From positions 9,387,061 through 9,451,060 of the forward strand of contig CM038912.1 in the NCBI GenBank assembly GCA_021904315.1: a DNA stretch of 64,000 nucleotides, in the 5' to 3' direction. Source of the DNA: Sphagnum magellanicum. Taxonomy: Eukaryota; Streptophyta; Sphagnopsida; Sphagnales; Sphagnaceae. Positions within the stretch are counted from its first letter, which is position 1; every line of letters starts with the position of its first letter. Position numbers and translations under genes: made by a program. Below the pieces are notes generated by a model that was not told the DNA's origin, searched no databases, and saw nothing but the letters and a program-made list of their open reading frames with translations. Below are positions 1 to 13,480 of this stretch, one piece after another.

Positions 1-1674
1 TTTCCATCATGAATTTATTTTTTAAATTTTTTTTAAAAAATTTAAAAATGTAGTAAGTTGAGTTTTATTGCATTTCCAAAGAAAAATAATACCAAATAAC
101 TTATGGGCATTTTCTTTTTCGAAAGAATGTTGGGAAAATCCCCAAATGATGCCTTCTTAACCCAAGGGGCTAAGAGCAAGACTTTTTCATACAAGTCCTC
201 CAAATTGAAAATGGGTCTTTTGCATTGTCTCTCATGGGCCACAATAAGCCAACCCAACATGACACCCACTAATTTAATTGGTGTTTTACTAGTAGGAGAG
301 AATGATCTCCAACATGTTGTCCTCCTTTACACATGTTGGATAACCTTAGTCTTTCCGTAAAAAAAACTACTTGACACAAAATCCACACCTTCCTCACACA
401 TTGCCTCAATTCCTCGCTAAGTTAATGATTTATTAAAAAAAATTAATTTAAAAAAAGAAGAAAAGAAGCTGGGCCATTGAGATATGGCTCCATGGACAAT
501 AAAATGTGGGTCCTCCTCCACGTTGTAAAACCTATTTGCCACAAAAGTGTTATAATGAAAACGTGAGTTATCCAAGCTCGTTACTCTTTGTGTCCTTCCT
601 CCGTGTGTGTTTCCGTGAGGATAAATCCTCATTAAGAATGGATGGGAATGACACACTCATTCGATTGGCAAATCCCGTGACCAAATATAGGTCTTTCATT
701 TGGGTTGTGGCCCATGTGTTTGTAGTTGTAGTAAAAAAATGTGGGCGGGCCAACGATCTAAATTATTTATTCAAGAATGTGTATGTAGGGTAGGATAAAA
801 TAGTGTGGACGGGTATGACATATTTACGGTCCCTTTATCCTGTGAAGAGAATAAAATGTTGGTCATTTACATTTACCCTTACGGGGATTGATTATTTGGC
901 AAAACCCATATAAATAATACCCAGAATGGGTTTAATATTTTTAAAAAGTAGAGCGTATAAACTTTCGCCCAAATGGCGATTGCTTTTTCAAAGTTCATAT
1001 ATAGAACTACCCTTACCCGGCTGATAGATGAAACTTGATATACCCGCCCAACCCACCCAACACTAGGGCTTGAAATCCCTTAGTGTTCTCCTTCATTTAG
1101 TAGTTACTACACCCCCCAATTGCAATGAAAAAAAATGTTGAAAACTTTAGTGATGGTTATTTACTTCTAGTCATAAACAAATGTTGTTGATATGATGGGG
1201 TTTCCATGCACAACTACTTGTTTTAAGTTTTAACCCCAGTTTAAAGTTTTAACCCCCAGTGTGCTATCTATCTCTCTCTTCCAGAAGGGTGGGTGGAAAA
1301 CAAAGGGAGAGTACAATTGTCAGTCAAAAGAGACAGAGGATTTCTCAAAACCAGGACCAGATTCAATGAACCTACAAACCAATGAAACATTGCCTCTAGT
1401 CCTTTTCCTTCCCCCCCCTCAGTCAGTTCCTTTAATTTTTGTTTCATATAGGTATCTGAACCAGGAATATTCTGAGGAAAGTGCGGAAACTGGACTAGAT
1501 TCAATGAATGTAGCAACAATAACAAGGCCAACAAGGGGTGTGTGTGTGTGTCTCACACCGTAGCCTTGCCATTTGCATTAAAAAGTATCTTAAGGAAAAA
1601 AGAAGAATTACGGAAAATTCAAATATTTCACCATGCAAAAATTCAATCTTCAAATAAATCCCATAAAAGAAACC
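1..1674. other. Intergenic, no gene seen
   Basis: AT-rich DNA with only short chance reading frames on both strands. None has a recognisable domain or a splice-compatible continuation. A short GT run lies near 1540-1551 and a poly-C patch near 1414. The stretch ends at the tandem duplication that follows. Confidence 0.5.
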
Positions 1675-2149
1675 AAAATCCTTCAAGATATTATTATAAC
1701 TCTATAATAACTAATCTCAAGTTTCAACACTTGAAGCCAAAATATCATCTTTCAAAAAATCCTTGTATAAAAATAGACCTACCGCTACCTAGAGGCCAAA
1801 ATCCCTTAAGCTACTACTATACTCTGTAATGAATCTAAACACAATATCCTTGCCTTGGTAGGCAATGCCAACAAAAGAAACTCATTGAAGTTATGCTCCA
1901 ATGAAACAAAAGAAAGATTTTTTGCCAATGGGGAAATTTAGACTTACTTGGAGCTTTGGGTAAACTCACACTTCAATTGGTGGGGCCATTTATTCATTGG
2001 GTTAGAAATGGTGTACGAGCTTGGAGTCAAGTTCACAACATTTAGGGCTGACCTCAATATGATTAGTGTCCATGTGTGTTATGTAGTCCACTTGAAAACT
2101 AAAGAATTTTACAACATTCCTTATAAGTAAGTGGGTGTTGCACTTGGAA
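1675..2149. repeat. Tandem duplication, copy 1 (about 0.47 kb)
   Basis: This block is followed at once by a near-identical second copy. Matching landmarks are the start word cttcaagatattattataac (1681 and 2157) and the end word gtgggtgttgcacttggaa (2131 and 2603). The offset drifts from 476 to 472, so only a few bases of indel and scattered substitutions separate the copies. No coding potential is recognisable. Confidence 0.93.
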
Positions 2150-2150
2150 C

Positions 2151-2621
2151 AAAATCCTTCAAGATATTATTATAACTCTATAATAACTAATCCCAAGTTT
2201 CAACACAAGCCAAAATATCATCTTTCAAAAATCCTTGTATAAAAATAGACCTACTACTACCTAGAGGCCAAAATCCCTTAAGCTACTACTATACTCTATA
2301 ATGAATTTAAACACAATATCCTTGCCTTGGTAGGCAATGCCAACAAAAGAAACTCATTGAAGTTATGCTCCAATGAAACAAAAGAAAGATTTTTTGCCAA
2401 TGGGGAAATTTAGACTTACTTGGAGCTTTGGGTAAGCTAACACTTCAATTGGTGGGGCCATTTATTCATTGGGTTAGAAATGGTGTACGAGATTGGAGTC
2501 GAGTTCACAACATTTAGGGCTGACCTCAATATAATTAGTGTCCATGTGTGTTATGTAGTCCACTTGAAACCTAAAGAATTTTACAACATTCCTTATAAGT
2601 AAGTGGGTGTTGCACTTGGAA
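2151..2621. repeat. Tandem duplication, copy 2 (about 0.47 kb)
   Basis: Second copy of the preceding block, in direct orientation. It differs from copy 1 by a few substitutions and small indels, for example a short deletion next to the shared word caagtttcaacac. The high similarity suggests a fairly recent unequal duplication. Confidence 0.93.
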
Positions 2622-5289
2622 GGGGTGTGTAGAATGGCCGTTTCACACTTGTCTCCAGCTGAGGGATGGAAAGCCCGAAGGTTTACCCTTTGTAAAATCC
2701 TGTTGAAACTAGTGAAATTCATCACGGGTCATTACTAGTGGAATAACTATTTGGTGTTCTTATCATGTTCTCAATGTATTCCCATTCCCCTATCTATTCC
2801 CCAAGTTCCCAATGTGTTCCCCAAGATGTTCCAAATAGCAACACACTAGAAAAAGGAAATTTTTCTTTCTCTTTTATAATTTAAAAAAAAGAAGATTTTT
2901 ATGCAAATCTGGATACAATAATGAACAATGGTTTCAGTCCTAATTTGAGCTCTCGAATGTGCTTACTAGACATTTTCACAACAACATTGCAGATTCACGA
3001 TACTACCCTAAATCCAAATTCCGAATCCTGAGATTCAGCTCTGAACTATCAACCCAAAGGAAAAAAGGATAAAAAATTCAATGTGAATTATTCTGGCTAG
3101 AATTTGGGAGCAAGCTCAACAAACTTGTGAATTATTCTAACTGGAATTTGGGAACAAGCTCAACAAACTTGTGAATTACGGCCACAATTTGGCAATAAGC
3201 TCAACAAACTTGTGAAATTACAGCCACAATTTGGCAACATACTCAATAGACTTTTGTGTATGTAGGATTGAAGGAAGTTGGGTTGTTAGTCAAAGTAAGT
3301 ACTCAGCACCTTAAGTATTAAGGCCTAGAACACTACTAAATTTTAATACCAAAAAATCAAAAAATCAAAACCCAACCCTAATCCTAACTCTTCCTGGGGC
3401 AAGCTTTGTGTGCACTAAAACCACCCATACACCCAAGTTTTGTATTTAATAATAATAATACAAAAGATGGATCATACTTTCAAGGTAGTTTTGAATGTAA
3501 TGAAAACAGCCCTGTGGCATGTTAATCTTGAAGAATGCAGGTGCATTGGATCTGTGTCCAAGTTCAATGAATCTGGACAACACAAAAATACTCTCTCTTG
3601 TGAATGCGCCCGGGGTATTTCACCCGAAGTCTTTTATGTTACCCTATCAAAGGCAAATGATAAAAGACTGGTTTGGTTAAGGAGCAAACGAGTTCAAAGT
3701 GTCCACTTGGAACGCTCTTCAATTGCAAGTGATTTTTAATTATCATAGGGTCAATTAGATCCAGTGTGTGTGTGTGTTTTTTTTTTTTCGTGGTGAAATT
3801 TCGCTATTTGTGTAAAATATTATTTCTAAAATATTTTTCATTTTCCTTTACAATTTTTTTTTTAAAAAAAAATTTGTAATCTATTTTTTCAGCATTTCTA
3901 AATGTAATATAATTTGTGCTGAAAACAACCGAAGCCATTGTCTCTTGATGCCCCTCAGCTTGTCTTGAGTAATAAGGACACCACCAGCCCAAAAAGGCCA
4001 TGTATATCAGAAGAGGTACTATATCACCACCTTCTTAAGTGCACTACAAAAGGGATGATTTGAAGCAGCACTTTTTTAAAGGATTTTCAGAGGAGGCCGA
4101 GGTCACTAGGTGTTTCCAACCGTGCCTGACAAGTGGTAGCCTCTCAAATTTTAGGGTAAATTTTGGCTACAAGACTCTTTATCATTATCAAATTTGTGGT
4201 CTATTTACATTGAAGTAGAACTAATTTTTAGTAATCAAATGCAAAATAAAAATAGCAATGAGGCTACCACAAATTTTGATGAATAAAAATTCAAGTAACT
4301 ACTTGAAGGAAAAAATCTCTTGGGGGATTTGACCCCAATCCAAATAGACCCTATTCGTTGTAGCAAGAGATTACCTACCAAAACATAAAGTAGGTTAATT
4401 ACACACAAAATCACACCAATATGTTCAAAAACATGCATATACACATACCAAAATCGTACAAATAGCAAAAAAGAAAGTTCAAAGCTACATCAACAATTGT
4501 AAAGGCACAAAATGCAAAGATATGGCAACAACGATTGTGTACACAAAACAAGGGTTTAGGGTTTAGGGCACTACTATAGAGTAAGGAGGGGCTATATTGT
4601 GCAATTCTTTTGATTGTTCTATCAATTCCAAGATTGATAGTTGTAGTGAATGGGAAGGTTTCCATAGTATAGAAGCTTTGTGCATACATCCACATGACAA
4701 GATTCAAATGGATAGTTAGTGAGTTTCTCAATTTGTTCTTCATGAAAAACAACATAGAAAAAACATCTCTCATTCTTTACATTGTCTAGAACCCACAACC
4801 ATTGAAAGCTTTACTAATTTTTGCCACTTTGATAGTTTGTGACAAATGATTTGATTGGTAATTAACAACACTCACATCTTGGAACATTGATTACAATTTA
4901 GGGGAGGCTTCATTGATGCCATAGAGTTGGCAATCATTGCCAATTTGAAGAAAGAGACTTTTTGTCTCTAATTTCGACTCATCAAGTAAATGTGAGATGT
5001 AGACTTGGTTGGCCCCAACATTTTTCTCATGACATGGTACCTTCAAAATGTCAAGTTGTGTCAGGAAAATTTGTTCAGCTTCTAGTTGAACCCAAAATTG
5101 GAGATAATCTCTTGTGAAAGGAAGCTTTGTTCCAATCAATCTTGGAAATCCAACTCAAAGCACTTGCAACAATGCATCTTTTGTACTACATATAAGTACG
5201 TCCATATAAGTGAAAAGTTGTGTATTCAAGCCCAATGCTATGTTCAATAATCCAAGTATGATGCAAAACACCATTAGAAATTACCCAAA
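2622..5289. other. Intergenic, no intact gene; short tandem repeat inside
   Basis: A short degenerate repeat (about 43-bp unit, roughly four copies) lies at about 3085-3255, built on the word aagctcaacaaacttgtgaatt. A 99-codon open frame at 3440-3739 (+) has no recognisable domain and I do not call it a gene. The 4890-5139 stretch on the minus strand is open and abuts the transposase fossil that follows, so it may be part of the same element, but I cannot match it to a known domain. Confidence 0.5.
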
Positions 5290-6115
5290 TTCTTTTTGCC
5301 CATACATGGTTTGCCGATCACAATACATCTAATATAACTTTCCTTCACACTCCTTCATGGCAACAACAAAATCACGCATGGAAATGTCTTGACTTTGAAC
5401 AAACTTTGACAAACCTTAAACAATTTCCAACATGGGAATAATGTAGGCCAGACTCATGAAAATTTCAACATTGCATAATAGTTCCAAATTTTCTTTATTT
5501 TTGTCATGGGTTGCTTGTTCATTAAACATTTAAATAACAAGTGACTTGTATTTTGTCAAAATCCATTTTGACAATGAAAGCATTGAAATCAAGGTGTTTT
5601 CACATTGCATAGAATCTTTAAGCCTCGAGTTTACATCTTTCCAAACGTCACTTAGGGGATAAAGAATAAAATGTGTATACAAATCCAAGCCAATGTTTCA
5701 ATCTTTAGACACTAGAGGCAATTTTGAAAAAACTTGGATAGTGAAGTTTGTCCTATGTGCAACATAATGTACCCCTAGGATGTAGGGGGCAATTCTTTCC
5801 CTCAATTGTGTTATAACACTAATTTTTGATCCATAGAAAACAAAGAATCCATCCCGCACCAAAACTTATGAATTTTGAAACAAGATTCAATTCTAAAAGG
5901 CCCCCAAATTGAAGCACAATGCCCGTAATAACCTTTGTGAAGTTATTTGTTGTGCCAACATTCACCACTTGCTCCGAGGTTAATAAAATTGGTATACACT
6001 TCTAGCAATCAACAATATAAACACAAACAACAAGCCAAGATTGGTAGTCCACATCAATTACTTCATCAACATAGAAAAAAATAAACCTTGCTTTCTAATT
6101 ACCAACTTTGTGTCT
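5290..6115 (-). pseudogene. Decayed hAT-superfamily transposase (DUF4371-like) fragment
   Basis: Conceptual minus-strand translation gives blocks typical of the DUF4371/ZNF862-like hAT transposases of plants. In order from the 5' side they are: a D-E-V-x(3)-D-Y-Q-S-W segment near 6040-6080, the block PILLTSEQVVNVGTT (about 5950-5985), QLRERIAPYILGVHYVAHRT (about 5730-5810), and a segment ending in FVVAMKEC (about 5355). The blocks sit in more than one frame and are broken by in-frame stops, so no intact enzyme is encoded. Active hAT transposases cut and paste DNA through an RNase H-like DDE core. The family assignment rests on remembered conserved motifs and is an inference; the decay is seen directly. 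Confidence 0.7.
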
Positions 6116-6446
6116 ATAAGCACAATTTGATGCATATATATAACCATGATCCAAGCATAGTTTGGATTATTCTAAATGTGCCAAAGGTTTTTTGGCATTT
6201 TAACAAAAGAAGACAACTATCACATGCTTTCATCATTTGTAATTGGGCATCTTTGTTGCAAGAAATGAAAGATTGTCACAAACAACCAAAAAAATCACTT
6301 ATTTTCAATTTGCAATCTAACATTTACTTGGTCAATTACAAAACCTCTTACATGCATTGTAACAAACTATTGTACGTATTTTGCTTGTTGGCTATTTACA
6401 TTCATGTAGTAATTTCCTACTTTGACACCCATTCTTTTGTTGAATT

Positions 6447-6665
6447 GGATCCATGCACAATGGAACCCAAAACCTTAATGCATCAAGAAAACCTCAAGGT
6501 CGAGCTTTGCAAAAACAAAAGAGATGGATCTATGCACAATGTAACTAGAAACTTTAAATGCAATAAGATAACTTCAATCTCAAGCTTTGCAAAAACAAAA
6601 CAGATGGGTCCACACACAATGTAAGTAGAAACCCTACATGCAATAAGGAAACCTCAAGGTCAAAA
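6447..6665. repeat. Degenerate tandem repeat, about 80-bp unit, three copies
   Basis: Three head-to-tail units share the words atgcacaatg, aagctttgcaaaaacaaa and acctcaaggtc or close variants. They lie just upstream, in transcription sense, of the decayed transposase on the minus strand. No function is apparent. Confidence 0.75.
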
Positions 6666-8901
6666 GTTTAGGGAGTCTAAAACCTTAGACAAACCTCAAG
6701 GCTTGGATAGTTCACAAAGAGGGTGATGAATAGGCTTTCAATGAGGCAATGCACATTTTAAATGTCTAAGTTTCATACATGGGTGTGCATAAATTCCAAG
6801 TTGATTAAGCTTGACCATTTTGGATTTCATTGACACATAGCTTGAGTAGTAAAACAACACAATATTGCAAGCAACTTTAGGAACAATAGCAATGGTGATG
6901 GCATTCTTGAATCTTGCAATAGCCACTGAAATTTCGAGTCCCAATTTCCAAATCCCAGATTCAGCAGTGCAACTTGAGTCTTGAAGTTTCAATCACAATT
7001 TATTATTCAAAAACAAAACAAGAGATTTTGAATGTGCTGCAAGTTGCAACAATTCAATGCATTATGCAACAATCAAACCATTAACATCAAAAAACAAACC
7101 GACAAAAGATTGAAAACTTACATCAACCTTGTGTTGCTTGTTGCTCTTCAATTACAAAGCTCCAATGGCAGCTACAAATTGTTGAGAACTTGAGAACAAG
7201 AGGTGACGCCCTATTGAGACAATTCAAAATTGGAGCAGCAAGAAGGCAACAACAATGTGCAAAAACCTCATGAACAAAGAAGAGCTTGTGACAAGGCAAT
7301 GGTGACTTGTGACTAGCATCCTTCAAAATCAGGCATCTTATTTAGAGAATGCTTGACAATATTTTGGAACACAAGTATTCTTTACCAGAAAAATTTCAAG
7401 ATCAAATCAGGAGTGACCAAAATTCAACTATGTTGTGTAAAATATAAACTAACAATGAAGCTGCAGTCACTTGTGAGGAGAGCAAGGGGGACACATACGA
7501 GTACTGAAAATTGCTGGAACCACCCACAATGTATTGCAATACAATTCAAAATTTGATTTTCATGGTTTATAGCATTGCATATTGGGATCTCTTTCTTTTG
7601 TTCTGTTTGTCATGTTCATGTTGTGCCTACAAAACAGAGAACAGAGATGTGAAACCAAATGATTTTTAAGAATTTTGAATTAATCATCGTGCATTAATCA
7701 TCTTGAGCATTGTATCCTTGTGCACATTTACAAAACTAAACTCAGTTTCACTCTACCTAAAGCCTGAACTTCATCCAAATTACCATTCATTTATTGGCAT
7801 ATCCTGCTGCTGGCGGACCTCCTCAAACCCTAAACCCTAAACTAGGCACCAGGCTCAAGTTACTTGAGTTCAATCCTACTTTCTTCAAAAGACCATGGCC
7901 GCAAGTTGTTAAGAAGATGTGAATGCCATTAAGTTACCACATGCAATTGGAAGGGACTCGTGTTTGGCACCAGTTTTTAAATGTTGTGTGACACAAGAAA
8001 ATTGAGAAATCTTACAGAATTTTTTTGCCTTTCTGTTGCAAATGTAGAAGATTCTGTGGAGTCTCCATGCTTCTAAAAGTGCAGACCTGAAGTTTTTGCA
8101 GATTGTATCGATTTGGTCTCCTCACATCTGCATGATACGGTTCGAACATCTGCATGCAAATTTATGAACTCAGGCTTGTCCACAAATGAGATTGAGATTC
8201 TACCAACTAAAAGACTGATTCAAAACTGATGGTGAGAGAAAATGAAAAAACAATATCAGGTTAAGAAGACCTACCAAGAGTCGTAAGAAGAAGCAAGATG
8301 GAGCTGATCCCAATAGAGCAGTTCAAGGGCCTAACTTGAAACCTGGAACTTTAAATTGAAACCATTGTCAAGCCAAAAAGTCTCGTCTTTCACAAGACAC
8401 GAAAAGGAAGATCCCAATACAAAATGCATCATGACTAGGCATGTAATATTAGAGTTCTGTTTGTACAGGATTGTTACACATGCATTTGCACTTATATTGA
8501 AACCATGGTGGTACAACGACCAGCTTCTTCAGACAATAATATATATCTGTTCTGCAATGTGCAAATGCATTAACGGGGAGAGTTAGTAGCACCTAAATGC
8601 CTGAGCTGGAAAAAAAAAATCTGTAATTATCTGCTAACTTTTTTCCTACATGAATAGAACCAAACACCTGATGGGAAAATTGGGGTTGAAGCAACACCAT
8701 ACGGTCCTTGTACACCACAATCAGTGGGAGACTTTTGTGCAACTATGCACAGAAGCAGCCAAAACAGCACATCTTCTCTCCACAATTTGAAACTGCTTTC
8801 TTGATATCCTTCTTGTTCTAAACAGGGAGAAGAAAACAGCCCAGTCCCATCCATCTCCCATGGCAATGACCCAGAAGATGCCAAATCTAGCAATTCCATA
8901 T
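6666..8901. other. Intergenic, 3' flank of the histone deacetylase gene
   Basis: No recognisable gene. A double telomere-type word (aaaccctaaaccctaaact) lies at about 7835-7853. The last few hundred bases before 8902 should contain the 3' untranslated region of the minus-strand deacetylase gene, but I see no clear polyadenylation signal that fixes its end. Confidence 0.45.
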
Positions 8902-11900
8902 TTATGGAGTACGGACCCCCCCTTGGGAGGTGACCTGGTAATTTGAGCGATCAGGAACTGTGGAATGCACTGGAGGCACTTCTCCAAAATTGACTACAGG
9001 ACTAGGAGAAGTATTTTGGGGTGCCAAAGGCCCCACAAAGATTGTGTTTACTACTGAACTGGCCACCCCTGAAGCTTCTGAAGAAATCAAGGATGAATTT
9101 GTCCTCATCCAAGGCATAGTTCCAGTAGCAGTGGTTGAAGGACCTGTGACACCTGGGTTAGGCACAGATGCTGGCCCCGTGGCTGGTGATGTCCCATACA
9201 GCACTCTTGGATTCCTTGTCCCCACTTGTGTGTCTTCAACAGTAACTGATCCAGTGCCTTCCACAATTGGCCCAGGAACTGCAGGCGGATTGATTGATGC
9301 TTGAACCAGTGGATGCTGTGCCACCAGCAAGGAGTCAGGAACATTTGAGCTTCCTGGACTCGTGTGGTGACCAGTAACTCTTTGGATTTCTGGGGTCTGG
9401 GATAGGAGGGCAACTGTGTTTTGGGGGGCTGTAGAGGTGGGAGGAGGGGAAGGCCTGGATGCAGATACAGCTGGAGGAACAAAGACTGATGCTGATGGTT
9501 GTTCATCTCTTGCTGCTACCGAGGGCACTCCTGAATCAATAACATCGGTGTTGGCAGAGCTCTTCCTGGCTTCCACCTCCTCCACCTTGGTGAAGTCCAT
9601 CTCACAAGCCTGCATACACACAGGACACTTGGGTCAATGCAGATAACTTTTCACATTCCAAGAACTTGGTCCTGGATACAGAACTCCAATGAGTGCTAAT
9701 GTTAATGGGACATCCAACATGATCGACACACTGAACATGACAATCATGACCTCACAACCTCTATCTATTAGGCAACATATTTTACCACTGAAAACATGTG
9801 AGTTAGGCAATCAAGAACAGAATTATAACAGTTTACTTTACAGTTTACTTTACAGGGGTATAACCAGCATCAGAAGTTCCACAACCTCAGTCACAAGCAG
9901 TAACACCTGGTAGTCACCTACACCTATGGACTAGGAGACAGCTGAGGTGATATACAATAATCTGTTGCCTTGTGGTATATAATTTTTATTACAAAACTCA
10001 GAACACCCATGACTTTAAGCTCATCTCCTAAAAAATCAAGCAATTGTACCCTGTTAAAGATGTGTCTCAACTACAAGACATGCTTTGACGTGCAAGATAT
10101 AACTGGGAGTTCTGTTTGCAATAAAAAATAGGTGTTAGCTTGATTTAGGTCATGTTCTGTTGTATCAAACTGTCACCCATATTCATGAACCCTCCCCAAA
10201 AATCTTGTGTTTTACCTCATTTCCCATCTCTTTTGGTGCTTCAGCAGTTTTATCAACTTCCTCTTCACTGTCCTCATCCTGGTTGCAAAAAAGGCATGAA
10301 CCACTTAGTGCCATTGTCTTTTGCACTCACTGAAAATGAATTGTGATCTAAACACCCAAAATGAAGGGACAAGAAAAAGCAGTTTAAACAGAGGATTACT
10401 AGATGCTCACCACAAACTCCATGGCTGTATCTTCCTCCTGCTTCACCTTTACTTGAGCAAGCTGCGGAGGTCTCCTACAGTAACACCAGAATTGGCTCCA
10501 ACTCAGAAATTAACAGACATAAGGGGCACTTCACCTTGCATTCATGACTTACTATACAACTAAAATGGTACGGTCATTAGTCAGGTGACATTTGTGAGCC
10601 AGATGTAACCACAGTTCATCAACAGTTTTTGAAAGCCTGAAACCACCTGTTCAAGACATAATATACAGAAAGAGAGGAGGCAGATAACAAAGCATTAATA
10701 CAGAAGAAAGTTGATAGAAAATGAGACCTTGGGAATGCAGCTTCACTGACTGCTGCATCATGGTGGCGGCGCTGGTGCCGACCCTCTTCTGAGTCAGAAT
10801 CAGACATTTCACTATCCCACACACGGCCCTTGTGACGTACCTCCATTTCCTCATCCTCCTGCAGTCACCACCACCATGAGTTGTCTGCACACTGGTTGAC
10901 AATAGACTTTAAACTTACACTCAGCCTTGGAATGAGTTTGAAAACGCAGATCATGTTACTCACATCTTCAGGTAACTCAGTGTCAGGGGGTCGCTCATAA
11001 AATGGAACACTCGGCACATGCTGCAATGTTGAAAGGTTCTGCAGAAGCCTCTCCCTGCAATGCAAGTCAAGATAGAGTTTACATTCATTTGAGAAGTCAG
11101 AATCTCATTATCCAAAGCTGATTTCTAAAATATTTGCTACATGCCCACAAAACTATGGATTTAATGGGCCAACTGAAACCACTGAGCCATTAGAATTTTG
11201 CAAATTGACCTATGCAGAGAAGTTGACAAGCACAAAGATAACAAAATTGAAAAGCCTTTATGATGTCCACCTTATGGTATCAAGATAAGAACGTGAATTC
11301 TGGTTTTCCATGTTACTGGGAGTAACATGAAGAGTATAATCAGGTCCAAAGTACTCGTAGTACTCATTGTATGGCATCTTGTCTTCTAGGTCCATTCCCA
11401 CTGCAACACCAGTCTGGCACATCCAGCCCACCAAACATTTGCCATTGAGTCTATATTTTGTGATTTTCACAAGTACTCTAGCAATCCACAATACAAGAAG
11501 GAAAGCATTGAAGAAAAGAACAGGATAAATAAGTTAACATTTACGTTCAGCAACCACAGCAATATTTTGTCGTTCCTTGATTAATGTTGCAAGATTACTG
11601 GTGGAAAGAACCTCAGAGACTTGTGAAGGATTCACATTCTTTGGTGCAATAAGTGCTAGTACCATAAATAGAAGTGCCCCCTTGCAGTAAAACTAAAATA
11701 ACATCTGCAGATCAAGGTTTCAACAAATCTTGCTTTCAGAACCTACATGTACAACATCTAAGGCCACTCAAGAAAGAAGTGTGGACAAACTGCATAATAA
11801 GCAAACCTCATAGCACCAGCACCGAGCAACATTGCGAATGGTGTAGCCTCCTCCCCCAACCAGCAGCAATGGCACATTGAAGGATCGAACAAATCGGACA

Positions 11901-13480
11901 CACTCCGCATGTCCCTTCACAGACAAATTGAAACAGCCAAGCCGGTCTCCAGAAAGAGAATCAGCCCCACATTGCAAAACCACTGCTCCTGGTTGGAAAA
12001 CCTCCATCACTTTGGTGATGAGGGGCTTGAAGAGAGACTGGTAGCTTTCATCATCAATGCCATCATTCAATGGCACATTGAGAGCATAATATTTGCCTTT
12101 CCCATATCCAATATCCCTCAGATCCCCTGTTCCTGGAAAGTAGTCCCCGAATTTATGAAACGAAACTGTCATGACCCTATCTGTGGTATAGAAAGCTTCT
12201 TCAACACCGTCACCATGGTGAATATCTATATCTATGTACAGTACCCTCTGCACACACACACACACACACTGACAAAGTGAGAAAATATCCACCAAGATCA
12301 AACGTTATGTCATAGACAGCATGCCTGGAGCAAGAATTTTGTTCGAATGCAGGATTGTAATCAAAACTGGCTTCTCAGAGATCCATGTTCCCATTCAGGA
12401 TTTGGTACCAACCATGTGCATGGAGGAGGAGGTTTTCAGAAGATGTGGGCACAGCAGGCGCAGGGTTTAGGGTTTTAATGCCAGAGCATTGATACTTACA
12501 TCTTCATATTTGATAATAAACACATGTGCATCAAAAGAAAGAAAAACAAGGGCTACAGTACAAGCATATGATGTATGATCATGACTCTATGTAATCTAAG
12601 TTCAGAAAATTTGCATGGGAAGATTTGATAATCTGAAAAACCACCAGAGATTAGGACACCTGATTATGGTTTGGTCAAGACCACAAGCATGAAAGAAGCT
12701 GCAGAAGTATATGAAATGAGCAGCAAAATTGGAGTCTAGAGGGTCACAGGAATGCTTGGAGTGTATTGCATTTGTGAAGCTCCTACACAGCAAATACGAT
12801 CAGACTTTTAGGGTTTGATACGTTTTGGTGCAAGGGAGGTTATGAGTGAAAGAAAGAAGCTTCTTCACAAAAGACATGGAGGTCATAGCAGGAACAAAAA
12901 GGCGTTTTAGTGGGTTTGAAAATAATGAGGATATGTGAGGAATACTTACAGCATGGTATTTGAGGAGTTCTAAAATGGCAAGGACAATGTCGTTCACATA
13001 GCAAAAGCCGGAAGCCTCGCACTTCTTGGCATGGTGAAGACCGCCAGCCCAGTTGATAGCGATATCAGAATGTCCATGATTCAACTTCACGGCACCACCG
13101 ACAGAACCACCAGCATAAGTCTGACAAAAGGAATACAAGCCGTCGAAAACTGGACAATCCTCTCCGACGTTAAAGCGCTTGAGTGCACGCAGCTGCTCAT
13201 GCTGCGTTTCGGGCGTTACGGAACGCAGAAAAGCCACGTAATCATCAGCATGAAAACGACAAAGGTCACGGTCTCGAGCAGGGTAAGGTCGCAAAACCTC
13301 CATTCGCTGATGCACGCCGTAATGAACAAGCAAGGAATGCGCCATCCGGATGCGGTGGGGTTTCATGGGGTGACCTTGGCCGTAGTAATAATTCCCCACC
13401 TCGTTGTCATAGAAGTAGGCCACTCTTCTTTTGGTCCCATCGTTGCCCGAAGGCAACGAGTTCCCGGATCTGTCCATCAT
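8902..13480 (-). CDS. Class I (RPD3-type) histone deacetylase, HDA19/HDA6-like, 8 exons
   Basis: Zn-dependent lysine deacetylase that removes acetyl groups from histone tails in nuclear co-repressor complexes. Exons (minus, 5' to 3'): 13480-12950, 12247-11807, 11413-11271, 11054-10964, 10858-10728, 10474-10411, 10278-10216, 9609-8902. All junctions are GT..AG and the joined frame is open for about 723 aa. The catalytic domain is intact: [13 protein letters not shown] near residue 35, GGLHHAKK (about 147-154), DIDIHHGDG (about 183-191), [32 protein letters not shown], and the plant-typical [13 protein letters not shown]. An acidic segment (EDEEMEV, SDSDSEE) follows. Exon 8 encodes about 235 residues of Pro/Ser/Thr/Val-rich, probably disordered tail, absent from the roughly 500-aa Arabidopsis HDA19. 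The start is the first of two adjacent Met codons. HDA19 and HDA6 cannot be told apart here; the N-terminus looks closer to HDA19. Confidence 0.95.

Noticed and set aside
3440..3739. 99-codon open frame on the plus strand
   Set aside because: No recognised domain, low-complexity start, no splice-compatible neighbours and no other sign of selection.
6088..6624. 178-codon open frame on the plus strand
   Set aside because: It overlaps, on the opposite strand, the hAT fossil's start and the tandem repeat at 6447-6665. Its composition looks like AT-rich chance coding.
8960..9304. Plus-strand open frame (114 codons) over the HDAC tail
   Set aside because: Antisense shadow of the real minus-strand exon 8, created by its GC-richer, proline-rich coding.
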